A stretch of 64,000 bases of DNA from Clostridiales bacterium (GTDB taxonomy: Bacteria > Bacillota > Clostridia > Oscillospirales > Acutalibacteraceae): positions 62,001 through 126,000 of the forward strand of contig DULI01000008.1 of NCBI GenBank assembly GCA_012840445.1, read 5' to 3'. The notes beneath the pieces were generated by a model. The model was not told the DNA's origin. It did no database searches and saw only the letters and a program-made list of their open reading frames with translations. The translations under genes and the position numbers were made by a program. Below are positions 8,625-16,649 of the stretch, piece by piece; position 1 is the stretch's first letter, and every line of letters starts with the position of its first letter.

Positions 8625-9864
8625 TTGCCTTCCCTCCTAACTTTTTAAAGTCTTGGTAAAACAAAGGGTAGGATTTATTTATAGACGAATATCCCTTTAT
8701 TATGCTTGAAGGCTCGGAATAACTTGCCGCTACCGAAAATGCCATTGCGATTCTGTGATCCCCAGCCGAGTCTATTTCGGCACCTTTGGGTTTTCCGCCT
8801 TCAATAATCAGTTCGTCGTAGGTTTCGGTAACATTGATGCCCATGTTCTTTAGGTTTTTTGCGATTTCCGCCAACCTGTCGCTTTCCTTTAATCTTAACC
8901 GTGAGGCTGAATGGATTCGGGTTGTGCCCTTTGCAAAAGCGGCGGTTACTGCCAGAGCTGGCACCAAATCGGGTATTTGGGAAGCGTCGATTTCGATTCC
9001 TTTTAAATCTTTGTGTTTGATGTTCATGCCGTTTTCTAAAAAGGTAATGTCGGCGCCAAAACGCTGAAAAATTTCCGCTGCGGCTTTATCGCCCTGCGTT
9101 GAGTTGCGGTTTAAGCCATGTATGGTAATGTCACCGCCGATTGCCGCTGCCGCCATAAAAAATGCGGCCTGCGACCAGTCGCCCTCAACAAAAAAATTAT
9201 TGCTTTTGTATTCTTGGCCGGGTTTTATGTAGTATCCGGATTCGGTCTTTTCAACTTTGACGCCAAAGGCGTTCATTATATCAATGGTCATTTCTACGTA
9301 GCCGGCTGATTCGAGCGGGGTGGTGAGTATTACCTGGCAATCCTGTCCTGTTAGCGGCAGGGCAAGCAGCAGACCGCTTATAAATTGGGAGCTTATATTG
9401 CCCGGAAGGTAAAAATTCCCACCAGTGAGGTTTCCTTCTATTGTCAGAGGAAGACTGTCATTTGAGCATTTGACGCCGTGGCTTTCAAGCAGATCTGTGA
9501 GTACTTTTATAGGGCGCTGCGGCAGCCGTCCTTTGCCGGTGAATGTGGCTTTTATGCCAAGTGCTGCAGCGATAGGTATAAAAAATCTTAATGTGGTCCC
9601 TGATTCAATACAGTCAATATTCGCAAATTCTATTGTGTCTGACCGCTCTATGGTGAGCGTATTGTCTTCAAGGGTAATATTGCAGCCTAGTGCCTTTGCT
9701 GCGCTGATGGTGGCAATGACGTCATCTGATAAATCTATATTTTCAAGCCGTGCCTTACCGCCTGCAAGCAAAGCGCAGGCTATTGCCCTATGGGCGGCGC
9801 TTTTGGAGGAAGGCACTGTAACAGAACCTGCGAGCCTGCCAGGGGTAATTTTAATGCTGTCCAT
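8614..9864 (-). CDS. aroA: 3-phosphoshikimate 1-carboxyvinyltransferase (EPSP synthase)
   Basis: 416 residues. It joins shikimate 3-phosphate and PEP to give EPSP. The N-terminal SKSAAHRAIACALLAGG block and the C-terminal RLRLKESDRLAEIAKNL and DHRIAMAFSVAA blocks are diagnostic. The ATG at 9864 is preferred to an in-frame GTG at 9873, because AAAGGG is eight bases before the ATG but only one or two before the GTG. It overlaps aroB upstream and aroC downstream. Confidence 0.95.
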   Translation of the reverse strand: MDSIKITPGRLAGSVTVPSSKSAAHRAIACALLAGGKARLENIDLSDDVIATISAAKALGCNITLEDNTLTIERSDTIEFANIDCIESGTTLRFFIPIAAALGIKATFTGKGRLPQRPIKVLTDLLESHGVKCSNDSLPLTIEGNLTGGNFYLPGNISSQFISGLLLALPLTGQDCQVILTTPLESAGYVEMTIDIMNAFGVKVEKTESGYYIKPGQEYKSNNFFVEGDWSQAAFFMAAAAIGGDITIHGLNRNSTQGDKAAAEIFQRFGADITFLENGMNIKHKDLKGIEIDASQIPDLVPALAVTAAFAKGTTRIHSASRLRLKESDRLAEIAKNLKNMGINVTETYDELIIEGGKPKGAEIDSAGDHRIAMAFSVAASYSEPSSIIKGYSSINKSYPLFYQDFKKLGGKANVL

Positions 9865-10924
9865 TGGGACCACCCTTTAAAAAGTCGTAAAGCTGGTCGG
9901 CTTCTATTGTATATATAAAGCTCTGACCAATTTCCCTGATTAGCACAAGGTTAATATCATCGCCGCGGCGTTTTTTGTCCTTTAAGCAAAAATTTATCAA
10001 ATCTTCAAGCGGGACGCTTGTTTCATAGGGCAGCGAGTATTTTTCGAGGCAGCTCTTTATCCTTTCAGAGCTGCCGGGTTTACATAACCCAATGTTTTCG
10101 GCGGCTTTTGTAACCATGACCATTCCTATGCCTACCGCTTCTCCGTGAGTTATGTGTAGGTAGTTGTAGTAGCCTTCTATTGCGTGGCCGAGGGTATGGC
10201 CAAAGTTTAAAAGCATCCGCTCGTTAGATTCTTTAAAATCCCGCTCGACAATATCTTTCTTAATTTTAATACATTCTTTAATGAGTTCGGGCAGAAAGTC
10301 TTTGGGGTTTTGGGTTTCGAGCTTGCAAAACAGTTCCTCGGATTTTATGCAGCCGTATTTTATGGCTTCTGCCATGCCGTCGTTAAAAATGCGGGCAGGT
10401 AGGGTACTTAATGTTTCGGGGTCGATTAATACCAGTATCGGATTGTGAAAAGCGCCGACAAGGTTTTTGCCCGATTTAAGATCGCAGCCGGTTTTTCCGC
10501 CAACCGAGGAGTCTATCTGGGACAAAATGGTGGTGGGTATCTGAACAAAATCGATTCCCCGTAAGTAAATGGCCGCCGCGAAGCCTGCCATGTCGCCGCA
10601 GACCCCGCCGCCAAGGGCGATAACCAAATCCGAGCGCGAAAGGCCGAAATTCGCCATCCCGTCCAGCATTTTTTGGATTGTTTCAAGGTTTTTGCTCTGC
10701 TCGCCGGCCTTGAACACAAATATCCCGGTTTCAAAGCCGCTGTCATTTAATGACGAAATTACGGTGCTGCTGTAAAGCTTTTCAACATTGCTGTCGGTAA
10801 TAATCATAGCGCGCCTGCCGTTTGCAACTTCTCTGATATATTGGCCGCAGCGGCTTATTATGCCGTTTTCAATAATTATATCATAATTCTTCCCGTTACC
10901 CACCGAAAGCTTTTCCAAGTTCAA
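9851..10924 (-). CDS. aroB: 3-dehydroquinate synthase
   Basis: 357 residues. It converts DAHP to 3-dehydroquinate using NAD+ and a divalent metal. Visible blocks are the nucleotide-binding GGGVCGDMAGFAAAIYLRG, the following PTTILSQIDSSVGGKTGCD, and the metal-ligand histidines in NFGHTLGHAIE and HITHGEAVGIGM. It starts ten bases after aroF and overlaps aroA, consistent with an operon ordered almost as the pathway runs. aroD/aroQ is not in this window. Confidence 0.96.
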   Translation of the reverse strand: MNLEKLSVGNGKNYDIIIENGIISRCGQYIREVANGRRAMIITDSNVEKLYSSTVISSLNDSGFETGIFVFKAGEQSKNLETIQKMLDGMANFGLSRSDLVIALGGGVCGDMAGFAAAIYLRGIDFVQIPTTILSQIDSSVGGKTGCDLKSGKNLVGAFHNPILVLIDPETLSTLPARIFNDGMAEAIKYGCIKSEELFCKLETQNPKDFLPELIKECIKIKKDIVERDFKESNERMLLNFGHTLGHAIEGYYNYLHITHGEAVGIGMVMVTKAAENIGLCKPGSSERIKSCLEKYSLPYETSVPLEDLINFCLKDKKRRGDDINLVLIREIGQSFIYTIEADQLYDFLKGGPNGQH

Positions 10925-10933
10925 TCCCCCAAA

Positions 10934-11947
10934 CTATTGTATATTTTTTAGTGACTGTTTTGCGGCAAATACTTTGCGGGCAATGTTATCGAACTGGTCT
11001 GGTGTGATGGACTGCGGGCCATCTGACAAAGCCTTCGTCGGGTCGTTGTGTACTTCGATTATCAACGCGTCGGCACCGGCAGCCACTGCGGCAAGTGACA
11101 GGGGTTCAATAAGCCACGGTATGCCGGCGGCGTGGGAGGGGTCGACTATTACTGGCAGGTGGGACAGCCTTTTGAAAATCGGCACCGCCGAAATATCCAT
11201 TGTGTTGCGCGTAAAGGTCTCGAATGTTCGAATGCCCCTTTCGCAAAGAATTACCTTTTCGTTGCCGCTGCTCATGATGTACTCGGCGCTCATAAGCGTT
11301 TCTTCGATTGTGTTGGCAAGGCCGCGCTTTAAAAGTATGGGTTTGTCAAGCTTGCCGAGTTCTTTTAACAGCTCGAAATTTTGCATATTGCGGGCGCCAA
11401 CTTGAATAATATCCACATTTTCAAAGAGGTCTATATGGTCGGTGCTCATAATTTCGGTTACGATGGGCATGCCTGTAAGATTCTTGGCCTCAAGCAGCAG
11501 TTCGAGGCCTTCGGCTCGCAGGCCCTGGAAGGAATAGGGGGAGGTGCGGGGTTTAAACGCGCCGCCGCGCAGGAAATTTGCGCCCGCCTGCTTTACTCGT
11601 TTTGCGATTTCGGTTATTTGTTCATAAGATTCTACCGAACAGGGGCCGGCGATTATCTGAAGTTCACCACCGCCGATTTTGTGCCCGCCTATCTCAATTA
11701 CCGTATCATCCGGATGGAATTTGCGGTTGGCCTTTTTATACGGCTCCTGAACCCGCTTGACACTCTCTACTATTTTTTGGGCGGCTATGGACTCGATATC
11801 CACCTCGTGAGTGTCGCCGAGAAGGCCCAAAACAGTGGCGTGGGTGCCGTACCAAGCATTAACCTTGACATCATATTTTGCCATTATGCTTTCTGAAAAT
11901 TTCTGAATTTCCTCTTTGCTGACTTCTGGTTTTAAAACTATAATCAT
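10934..11947 (-). CDS. aroF: 3-deoxy-7-phosphoheptulonate (DAHP) synthase, type I-beta
   Basis: 337 residues. It condenses PEP and erythrose 4-phosphate, the first committed step of the shikimate pathway. Residues 1-70 form the N-terminal ferredoxin-like regulatory domain seen in Thermotoga-type enzymes (MIIVLKPEVSKEEIQKF), usually the Phe/Tyr feedback site. The barrel begins at IAGPCSVES; GGAFKPRTSPYSFQG, PILLKRGL and VDPSHAAG follow. GGAGT lies eight bases before the ATG. First structural gene of the operon, immediately behind a phenylalanine-rich leader and attenuator. Confidence 0.95.
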   Translation of the reverse strand: MIIVLKPEVSKEEIQKFSESIMAKYDVKVNAWYGTHATVLGLLGDTHEVDIESIAAQKIVESVKRVQEPYKKANRKFHPDDTVIEIGGHKIGGGELQIIAGPCSVESYEQITEIAKRVKQAGANFLRGGAFKPRTSPYSFQGLRAEGLELLLEAKNLTGMPIVTEIMSTDHIDLFENVDIIQVGARNMQNFELLKELGKLDKPILLKRGLANTIEETLMSAEYIMSSGNEKVILCERGIRTFETFTRNTMDISAVPIFKRLSHLPVIVDPSHAAGIPWLIEPLSLAAVAAGADALIIEVHNDPTKALSDGPQSITPDQFDNIARKVFAAKQSLKNIQ

Positions 11948-11973
11948 AACTATTACTCCTTTCTTTTTTTTAT

Positions 11974-12007
11974 AAAAAAAGCGGGTTCTTAATTTTAAGA
12001 GCCCCGC
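11974..12007 (-). terminator. attenuator terminator before aroF
   Basis: On the minus-strand RNA: GCGGG, a 2x1 internal loop, then UCUUAA pairing with UUAAGA and CCCGC, followed by seven U. It ends 27 bases before the aroF start codon and after the leader peptide, in the position of a transcription attenuator. Its 5' arm overlaps the UUGCGG segment that can pair with the antiterminator. Confidence 0.85.
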
Positions 12008-12035
12008 AACTTAAGATATATTCAAATTTTTGCGG
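12004..12035 (-). promoter_or_regulatory. antiterminator pairing segments of the Phe attenuator
   Basis: CCGCAA (12035-12030), five bases after the leader stop codon, is the exact complement of UUGCGG (12009-12004), which forms the base of the terminator 5' arm; two G-U pairs extend the helix. A ribosome on the stop codon would cover CCGCAA and favour termination. A ribosome stalled on the Phe codons upstream would leave it free and favour read-through. The mechanism is inferred from the sequence layout. Confidence 0.75.
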
Positions 12036-12040
12036 AAAAC

Positions 12041-12136
12041 TCATATGACTATTAAATTGCACAACCCAAAGAAGCCCGTATTAAAACTAAAGCGGGCAAA
12101 ACTAAAGTAAAAATAGTTGTGTGCAAAAATAGCCAT
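12041..12136 (-). CDS. phenylalanine-rich leader peptide of the aro/pheA operon
   Basis: A 31-codon frame with GGAGGA seven bases before its ATG, in the transcript between a strong promoter and the aroF attenuator. Phenylalanine is at residues 4, 9, 11, 13, 16, 18, 22 and 23, and tyrosine at 8 and 10: ten of 31 codons are for the aromatic end products. The stop is followed within five bases by the antiterminator segment. This is the layout of a ribosome-stalling leader such as enterobacterial pheL/pheA. The role is inferred, but start, ribosome site, composition and both RNA structures are directly visible. Too short for routine gene finders. Confidence 0.88.
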   Translation of the reverse strand: MAIFAHNYFYFSFARFSFNTGFFGLCNLIVI

Positions 12137-12162
12137 AAAGTCCTCCAAAATTGCTTTACTAC

Positions 12163-12191
12163 ATAATATATTTATTAGCAACACTTGTCAA
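12163..12191 (-). promoter_or_regulatory. strong sigma-A promoter of the aroF-pheA operon
   Basis: On the minus strand: TTGACA (12191-12186), 17-base spacer, TATTAT (12168-12163). It lies just after the aroK stop codon. Predicted transcription start near 12156, about 20 bases before the leader peptide start. Confidence 0.88.
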
Positions 12192-12203
12192 CTGTTTTTT
12201 GAT

Positions 12204-12710
12204 TTAAAACTTTAAATTGCTGATAATCCTGTCTGCCACTTCCTCCGCGCTGCCTTCTCCGTTTACCGCAAAATCGGCCGCGCTTTGATATATGGGAAGC
12301 CGCTGCCGCATAAGATTATGTATGGCGGCTGCTTTGTCCTGCCGGTTAAGCAGGGGGCGGGAGGAGTCGTGTTCAAGCCTTTTGATGATAATTTCTGCAG
12401 GGACATCTAAAAAAACTATGATCCCGTTTTCCGAAAGGGCCCTTTGGTTTTCGGGCTTTAGAAGCGCGCCGCCGCCTGAAGCGATAACCAAATCCTGCTT
12501 TTGGCCTAAAGCCCTGCAGACATCAGATTCAATCTTTCTGAAATGGTCCTCCCCATATATTTCAAAAATTTCGGATACGGCCATTCCGGCAATGCGCTCG
12601 ATTTCGCTGTCCATATCAATAAACTGGAGGTTTAATTTGACGGCAAGGGCCTTTCCCACGGTTGTTTTGCCGCTGCCCATGAATCCGCAAAGGACAATGT
12701 TTTTACCCAT
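12204..12710 (-). CDS. aroK: shikimate kinase
   Basis: 168 residues. It phosphorylates shikimate at O3 with ATP. The P-loop is CGFMGSGKTT near residues 7-16, followed by the DMDSEIERIAG shikimate-binding block, FRKIESDVCRAL and the SGGGALL motif; the lid contains SSRPLLN. The ATG at 12710 is chosen because AGGAG is eight bases before it; an earlier in-frame start at 12749 would add a basic stretch lying inside aroE. It overlaps aroE by 8 bases. No terminator follows before the aroF promoter, so read-through into the leader is likely. Confidence 0.95.
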   Translation of the reverse strand: MGKNIVLCGFMGSGKTTVGKALAVKLNLQFIDMDSEIERIAGMAVSEIFEIYGEDHFRKIESDVCRALGQKQDLVIASGGGALLKPENQRALSENGIIVFLDVPAEIIIKRLEHDSSRPLLNRQDKAAAIHNLMRQRLPIYQSAADFAVNGEGSAEEVADRIISNLKF

Positions 12711-13551
12711 TATTAAATCTCCTTTGCATCTGCGCGTCTGCCTCTTCAATCAGGCTCTCTATATCCGAAAGCCTAAAGCTGGCGTTATACCAAATCTCAT
12801 GCGCCTTCACCGCCTGCCAGACCAGCATCGGCATTCCGCCGACGGTCTTTAGGCCTAATGCCTTGGCGTTTTTTAACAGCATGGTTTCGCCGGGGTTGTA
12901 GACCGCATCAAAAACCGCGGAGCAGTTGCGAAGCTGATCTATGCTAACCGGCATTTCACCTGAATTGGGGTGCATGCCGACCGGGGTCGCATTAATGAGC
13001 AGGCTATATTGACCGGCAAAGTCCTCCAAAGGGCATACATCTATTTTAGCCTTTTCAAATTTACCTTCAAGCTGGGATTTTAGCAACCGTGCGGTGCCCA
13101 TGTCGGATTCGCGCACTGCAAAGGTCAGCTGGCAGCCAGCCTGCAGCGCTTTATATGCGATTGTCCTGGCGACCCCGCCGCAGCCGCAGATTGCAACGCT
13201 GCCATTTAGCTTTATCCCTGCGATATCCAGCGCTTTTATAAAACCGAATGCGTCGGTGTTGTAGCCGATTGTTATGTCTGAGCATTTTACCGTATTGACG
13301 GCGCCGTATTCCGCGGCCGATCCGTCTAATTTGTCAAGAAAGTGTATAATAGCCTGTTTGTGGGGAATTGTTATATTAAAACCGGCAAGCTGTTTTAATT
13401 CCTCGAATTTTTTAGGAAGGGTTTCGGGCGTTATCTCCATGACCGAATATTCGGCGCGAATGCCTGACAGCTCAAAAAGCCGGCTGTGGATAAAGGGTGA
13501 CATGGTATGTCCGATTGGAAATCCTATTACCGAATACTTTTGAATCTGCAT
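12703..13551 (-). CDS. aroE: shikimate dehydrogenase
   Basis: 282 residues. It is the NADPH-dependent reduction of 3-dehydroshikimate to shikimate. The substrate-binding IGHTMSPFIHSRLF block is near residues 13-26 and the catalytic-lysine motif is NITIPHK near 59-65. The nucleotide-binding GCGGVART lies mid-protein and LINATPVGMHP follows. GGGGAG lies six bases before the ATG. First gene of the aroE-aroK pair, divergent from acpP; I do not see a strong promoter for it. Confidence 0.95.
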   Translation of the reverse strand: MQIQKYSVIGFPIGHTMSPFIHSRLFELSGIRAEYSVMEITPETLPKKFEELKQLAGFNITIPHKQAIIHFLDKLDGSAAEYGAVNTVKCSDITIGYNTDAFGFIKALDIAGIKLNGSVAICGCGGVARTIAYKALQAGCQLTFAVRESDMGTARLLKSQLEGKFEKAKIDVCPLEDFAGQYSLLINATPVGMHPNSGEMPVSIDQLRNCSAVFDAVYNPGETMLLKNAKALGLKTVGGMPMLVWQAVKAHEIWYNASFRLSDIESLIEEADAQMQRRFNNG

Positions 13552-13596
13552 AAAAAACTCCCCTAAAATTAAATTTAAAATTTATATTTTTTTGTG

Positions 13597-13625
13597 TTGA
13601 CAAATTGTGGTTTGCAACATATCAT
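13597..13625 (+). promoter_or_regulatory. strong promoter for acpP
   Basis: TTGACA, 17-base spacer, TATCAT, about 125 bases before acpP. The 5' untranslated region holds a hairpin at 13666-13685. Confidence 0.82.
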
Positions 13626-13665
13626 TTGTTTTAGGTTATTGTTTTTAAAACAATATACCATTAGT

Positions 13666-13685
13666 CGGTCTTGATGGCAAGACCG
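13666..13685 (+). promoter_or_regulatory. hairpin in the acpP 5' untranslated region
   Basis: Perfect 8-bp inverted repeat CGGTCTTG / CAAGACCG around ATGG. No clean U-run follows, so it is not a convincing terminator. It may affect mRNA stability or be an operator; purpose unknown. Confidence 0.5.
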
Positions 13686-13751
13686 TACTTTTGCTTTTGC
13701 GGACTTCATTTCTGCTCCGATTACTATTGTCAGTACAAAGGAGGTATAGTT

Positions 13752-13979
13752 ATGGTGTTTGAAAAAATCAAGGTTATTCTTAGTCAGCAGCTTGATGTTG
13801 AAGAAGACCAGATTACAATGGAGACCAACATTGAAGAGGACCTTGGGGCAGACAGCCTTGATATGGTTGACCTGCTTATGTCCATTGAGGATGAATTCGA
13901 CATCGAAGTGCCTGACGAGGATATTGAAAACATAAAAACCGTTGGCGACATAGTCCAGTATATTGAAAGCCGCGTTTGA
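13752..13979 (+). CDS. acpP: acyl carrier protein
   Basis: 75 residues, highly acidic. It carries growing acyl chains of fatty-acid synthesis on a phosphopantetheine arm attached to the serine of GADSLDMV (near residue 37). The ATG at 13752 is preferred to the longer frame from 13671 because AAAGGAGG precedes it and MVFEKIKVIL is the usual ACP beginning. It stands alone between its own promoter and the rplS promoter, without other fab genes beside it. Confidence 0.96.
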   Translation: MVFEKIKVILSQQLDVEEDQITMETNIEEDLGADSLDMVDLLMSIEDEFDIEVPDEDIENIKTVGDIVQYIESRV

Positions 13980-14001
13980 CTAAAATTTAAAGCTTAAAAA
14001 C

Positions 14002-14030
14002 TTGCATATTTAGAAAATTTGTGTTATTAT
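14002..14030 (+). promoter_or_regulatory. promoter for rplS
   Basis: TTGCAT, 17-base spacer, TATTAT. It leaves a roughly 115-base leader before rplS with short complementary segments (GCGGA / TCTGC, ACGCCC / GGGTGGGT). Such leaders of ribosomal-protein genes are often autoregulatory; I cannot assign this one to a known class. Confidence 0.75.
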
Positions 14031-14151
14031 AATTTGGTATTTGGTTACGCCCTTTCCTTATGGGTGGGTTTAGTGCCGAATATTCGACATTAAAGCGGAC
14101 AGTCCTCTGCCGGTTTGGCATGAATGTTCTGAAATTTAAGGAGGAAAAACT

Positions 14152-14493
14152 GTGGACGCTATAAAACAGCTTGCCAACGGAATGCTTAAAGATAACATTC
14201 CGCAATTTTCTGTTGGTGATACTGTAAGAGTGCATGTTAAAATCCGCGAGGGTGAACGGGAAAGAATACAGGTGTTTGAAGGCACCGTTATCGCCCGGAA
14301 ACACAGCGGTATTGCTGAGACCTTTACGGTACGCCGCGTTTCTTACGGTGTTGGCGTAGAGCGCGTATTTCCCGTTCATTCGCCAAATGTTGTGAAAGTT
14401 GAAGTCGTAAGAAAAGGCCGTGTACGCCGCGCCAAGCTTTACTACCTGCGCAACAGGGTTGGTAAAGCTGCCAAAGTTAAAGAGCAGATATGA
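14152..14493 (+). CDS. rplS: 50S ribosomal protein L19
   Basis: 113 residues, the standard length. L19 sits at the 30S-50S interface. [12 protein letters not shown] at the start and [21 protein letters not shown] are typical. The start is GTG, eight bases after AAGGAGG. In many Firmicutes rplS follows trmD; here trmD is 44 kb away and rplS leads a separate group with lepB, rbgA, rnhB and yraN. Confidence 0.97.
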   Translation: MDAIKQLANGMLKDNIPQFSVGDTVRVHVKIREGERERIQVFEGTVIARKHSGIAETFTVRRVSYGVGVERVFPVHSPNVVKVEVVRKGRVRRAKLYYLRNRVGKAAKVKEQI

Positions 14494-14503
14494 TTTTAAG
14501 ACA

Positions 14504-14532
14504 GGGGACATGTTTTTGTCCCCGTTTTGTTT
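14504..14532 (+). terminator. weak terminator or attenuator between rplS and lepB
   Basis: GGGGACA / TGTCCCC stem, 6-base loop, then GTTTTGTTT. The tail is interrupted and the lepB ribosome site follows directly, so partial read-through is likely. Confidence 0.65.
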
Positions 14533-14543
14533 AGGTGATGGCT

Positions 14544-15155
14544 ATGGAGAATAATAACGATTTTCTTACCAATCAGCCTGATTCAGCCGAAACTGGGCGC
14601 AGTTGGATTTATGAAGTATTCGACTGGCTTGATGCCATGGTGATATCTGTAATAGCGGTTGTGGTTATTTTCACCTTTTTTTTCCGCGTGGTGGGTATTG
14701 AAGGCCAGTCCATGCAGCAAACTTTATTCGAAAATGATAAACTTATTATTACCAATTTAGGTTACAAACCCAAAAACGGCGATATCGTTGTAATCTCCCG
14801 GAATTACAGGAATCTTGAAACTCCGTACAACGAAAAGTTGAATGAGCGGCCTATTATTAAAAGAGTCATTGCCACCGAATTCCAGACGGTTGACATAGAT
14901 TTTGAAACGGGAATTGTGTATGTTGACGGGGTCCCGCTTGATGAGTCGGAATATTTAGGCTCGCCAACCACAAGCCCGGCCGATGTAAAGTTCCCAGTTA
15001 CCGTGCCAGAAAACCATATATTCGTTTTGGGTGACAACCGTATGAATTCAAAGGACAGCCGCGACAAAGAGATTGGCATGGTGGATGAAAGGTATGTATT
15101 GGGCCATGCTGTGTTCAGGATTTACCCATTTAACCGGATTGGTCGAATAAAATAG
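14544..15155 (+). CDS. lepB: signal peptidase I
   Basis: 203 residues. It removes signal peptides from secreted proteins at the outer face of the membrane. The nucleophile is Ser56 in GIEGQSMQQTL and the general base Lys106 in RPIIKRVIA; the C-terminal box VLGDNRMNSKDSR is intact. A single membrane segment covers about residues 30-50, with the catalytic domain outside. The ATG at 14544 is chosen because AGGTG is six bases before it; GTG/ATG starts at 14535 and 14538 overlap that site. Confidence 0.94.
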   Translation: MENNNDFLTNQPDSAETGRSWIYEVFDWLDAMVISVIAVVVIFTFFFRVVGIEGQSMQQTLFENDKLIITNLGYKPKNGDIVVISRNYRNLETPYNEKLNERPIIKRVIATEFQTVDIDFETGIVYVDGVPLDESEYLGSPTTSPADVKFPVTVPENHIFVLGDNRMNSKDSRDKEIGMVDERYVLGHAVFRIYPFNRIGRIK

Positions 15156-15167
15156 AAAGGATTAAAA

Positions 15168-16049
15168 ATGAGCGAGGTTCAAAATATCCAATGGTTTCCC
15201 GGCCATATGGCCAAGACCCGGCGCTTGATTTCTCAGAGCCTGAAACTTGTGGATGCCGTCGCCGAAATAATTGACGCACGTATACCTGTCAGCAGCCGTA
15301 ACCCGGAGTTGGCGGGTATTATTGCAAATAAGCCGCTTATAGTAATACTTAATAAAAGCGATTTGGCGGACCCTGATGGGAATGCGGCCTGGGTGCAGTA
15401 TTTTAAAAGCCGGGGCAACAGCGCCATAACGGTGGATTGCAAAACTGGAAAGGGTTTGAATGCTTTTAAACCCGCCGTTATGGAATTGCTGAAAGATAAG
15501 CTTGAACGTTATAAAAGCAAAGGCATGGTGGGCAAGCCACTGCGGCTTATGGTGGTTGGCATACCCAATGTGGGCAAGTCTTCGTTTATAAACCGCATGG
15601 CGCGAAATGCCAAAGCCAAAGTCGAGGACCGCCCCGGTGTTACCAGAGGCAACCAGTGGTACTCTATCGACCGGCAGCTTGAACTGCTTGACACGCCAGG
15701 GATCCTGTGGCCTAAATTCGAAGACCCGCTTGTGGGGGAAAGGCTTGCTTTTACAGGCGCCGTTAAGGATGATGTGGTAGACATTGAGACGCTTGCCGTT
15801 CGGCTTATTTCCTGCCTAAAGCCAGATTACGCAAATCTGCTTGAGAGCTGGTATAAAGTCACACTCCGGGATCTTTCCGATTATGAAATCCTTTGCGAGA
15901 TCGCGCGCAGGCGGGGAATGCTTTCCCGCGGTGGAGAGGCAGATACCGAGCGAGCTGCCGCTATACTGCTTGATGAATTCAGAAGCGGGAAACTTGGGCG
16001 GATAACCCTTGAATTGCCAGAGATGTATACGGAGGAAGAAAATGCCTGA
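15168..16049 (+). CDS. rbgA: ribosome biogenesis GTPase YlqF/RbgA
   Basis: 293 residues. This circularly permuted GTPase is required for late 50S subunit assembly. The motif order shows the permutation: NKSD (G4) near residue 63 comes before the P-loop GIPNVGKSS (G1) near 128-136, and DTPG (G3) follows. The N-terminus QWFPGHMAKTRR is typical of the YlqF/YawG family. The C-terminal RNA-binding region is present. AGGATT lies before the ATG. It overlaps rnhB by 8 bases, the same neighbour as in Bacillus. Confidence 0.93.
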   Translation: MSEVQNIQWFPGHMAKTRRLISQSLKLVDAVAEIIDARIPVSSRNPELAGIIANKPLIVILNKSDLADPDGNAAWVQYFKSRGNSAITVDCKTGKGLNAFKPAVMELLKDKLERYKSKGMVGKPLRLMVVGIPNVGKSSFINRMARNAKAKVEDRPGVTRGNQWYSIDRQLELLDTPGILWPKFEDPLVGERLAFTGAVKDDVVDIETLAVRLISCLKPDYANLLESWYKVTLRDLSDYEILCEIARRRGMLSRGGEADTERAAAILLDEFRSGKLGRITLELPEMYTEEENA

Positions 16050-16647
16050 TTTTGAACTTGAAATAGCTTTATGGCAAAAAGGTTATAATTTGATTTGTGG
16101 AGTAGATGAGGCAGGAAGGGGGCCTCTTGCGGGTCCCGTATGCGCAGCGGCGGTTATTCTGCCCGAAGGCTGCCAGATTGAAGGCCTTGACGATTCCAAA
16201 AAGCTGACCGAAAAGAAACGGGAAGCGCTTTTTGATGAGATAACCGGAGCCGCGATTTGCTACAGCATTGCCTTTGCGCAGGCAGAGGAAATTGAGAAAT
16301 ACAATATTCTCGAAGCCACAATGCTTGCAATGAAGCGGGCGGTTGAAGGGCTTAAAATAAAGCCAGATTATGTGCTGGTCGACGGCAGCCAGACAATTAA
16401 AAATTTAGATTTGCCTTGCGGGGCTGTGATTAAAGGTGACAGTATAAGCTGTTCAATCGCTGCCGCGTCGATTCTTGCCAAAGTCAGCCGCGACAGGCTG
16501 ATGATGAAGCTTGATAAAGAATATCCCGAATACAATTTTAAGCAGCACAAAGGGTACGGGACCAAGGAACATATAGAACTTATAAAAAAATACGGTCCCT
16601 CTAAAATACATAGAAAAAGCTTTCTTACTAAAATAATTGCGGGTTAG
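16042..16647 (+). CDS. rnhB: ribonuclease HII
   Basis: 201 residues. It removes RNA from RNA/DNA hybrids and single ribonucleotides from DNA. The active-site block GVDEAGRGPLAGPV lies near residues 17-30, DDSKKLTEKKR follows, and the other acidic ligands are in YVLVDGSQ and VSRDRLM. The ATG at 16042 is preceded by GGAGG (an earlier in-frame ATG at 16009 lies inside rbgA). Coupled to rbgA by overlap and to yraN at 2 bases. Confidence 0.95.
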   Translation: MPDFELEIALWQKGYNLICGVDEAGRGPLAGPVCAAAVILPEGCQIEGLDDSKKLTEKKREALFDEITGAAICYSIAFAQAEEIEKYNILEATMLAMKRAVEGLKIKPDYVLVDGSQTIKNLDLPCGAVIKGDSISCSIAAASILAKVSRDRLMMKLDKEYPEYNFKQHKGYGTKEHIELIKKYGPSKIHRKSFLTKIIAG

Positions 16648-16649
16648 AT

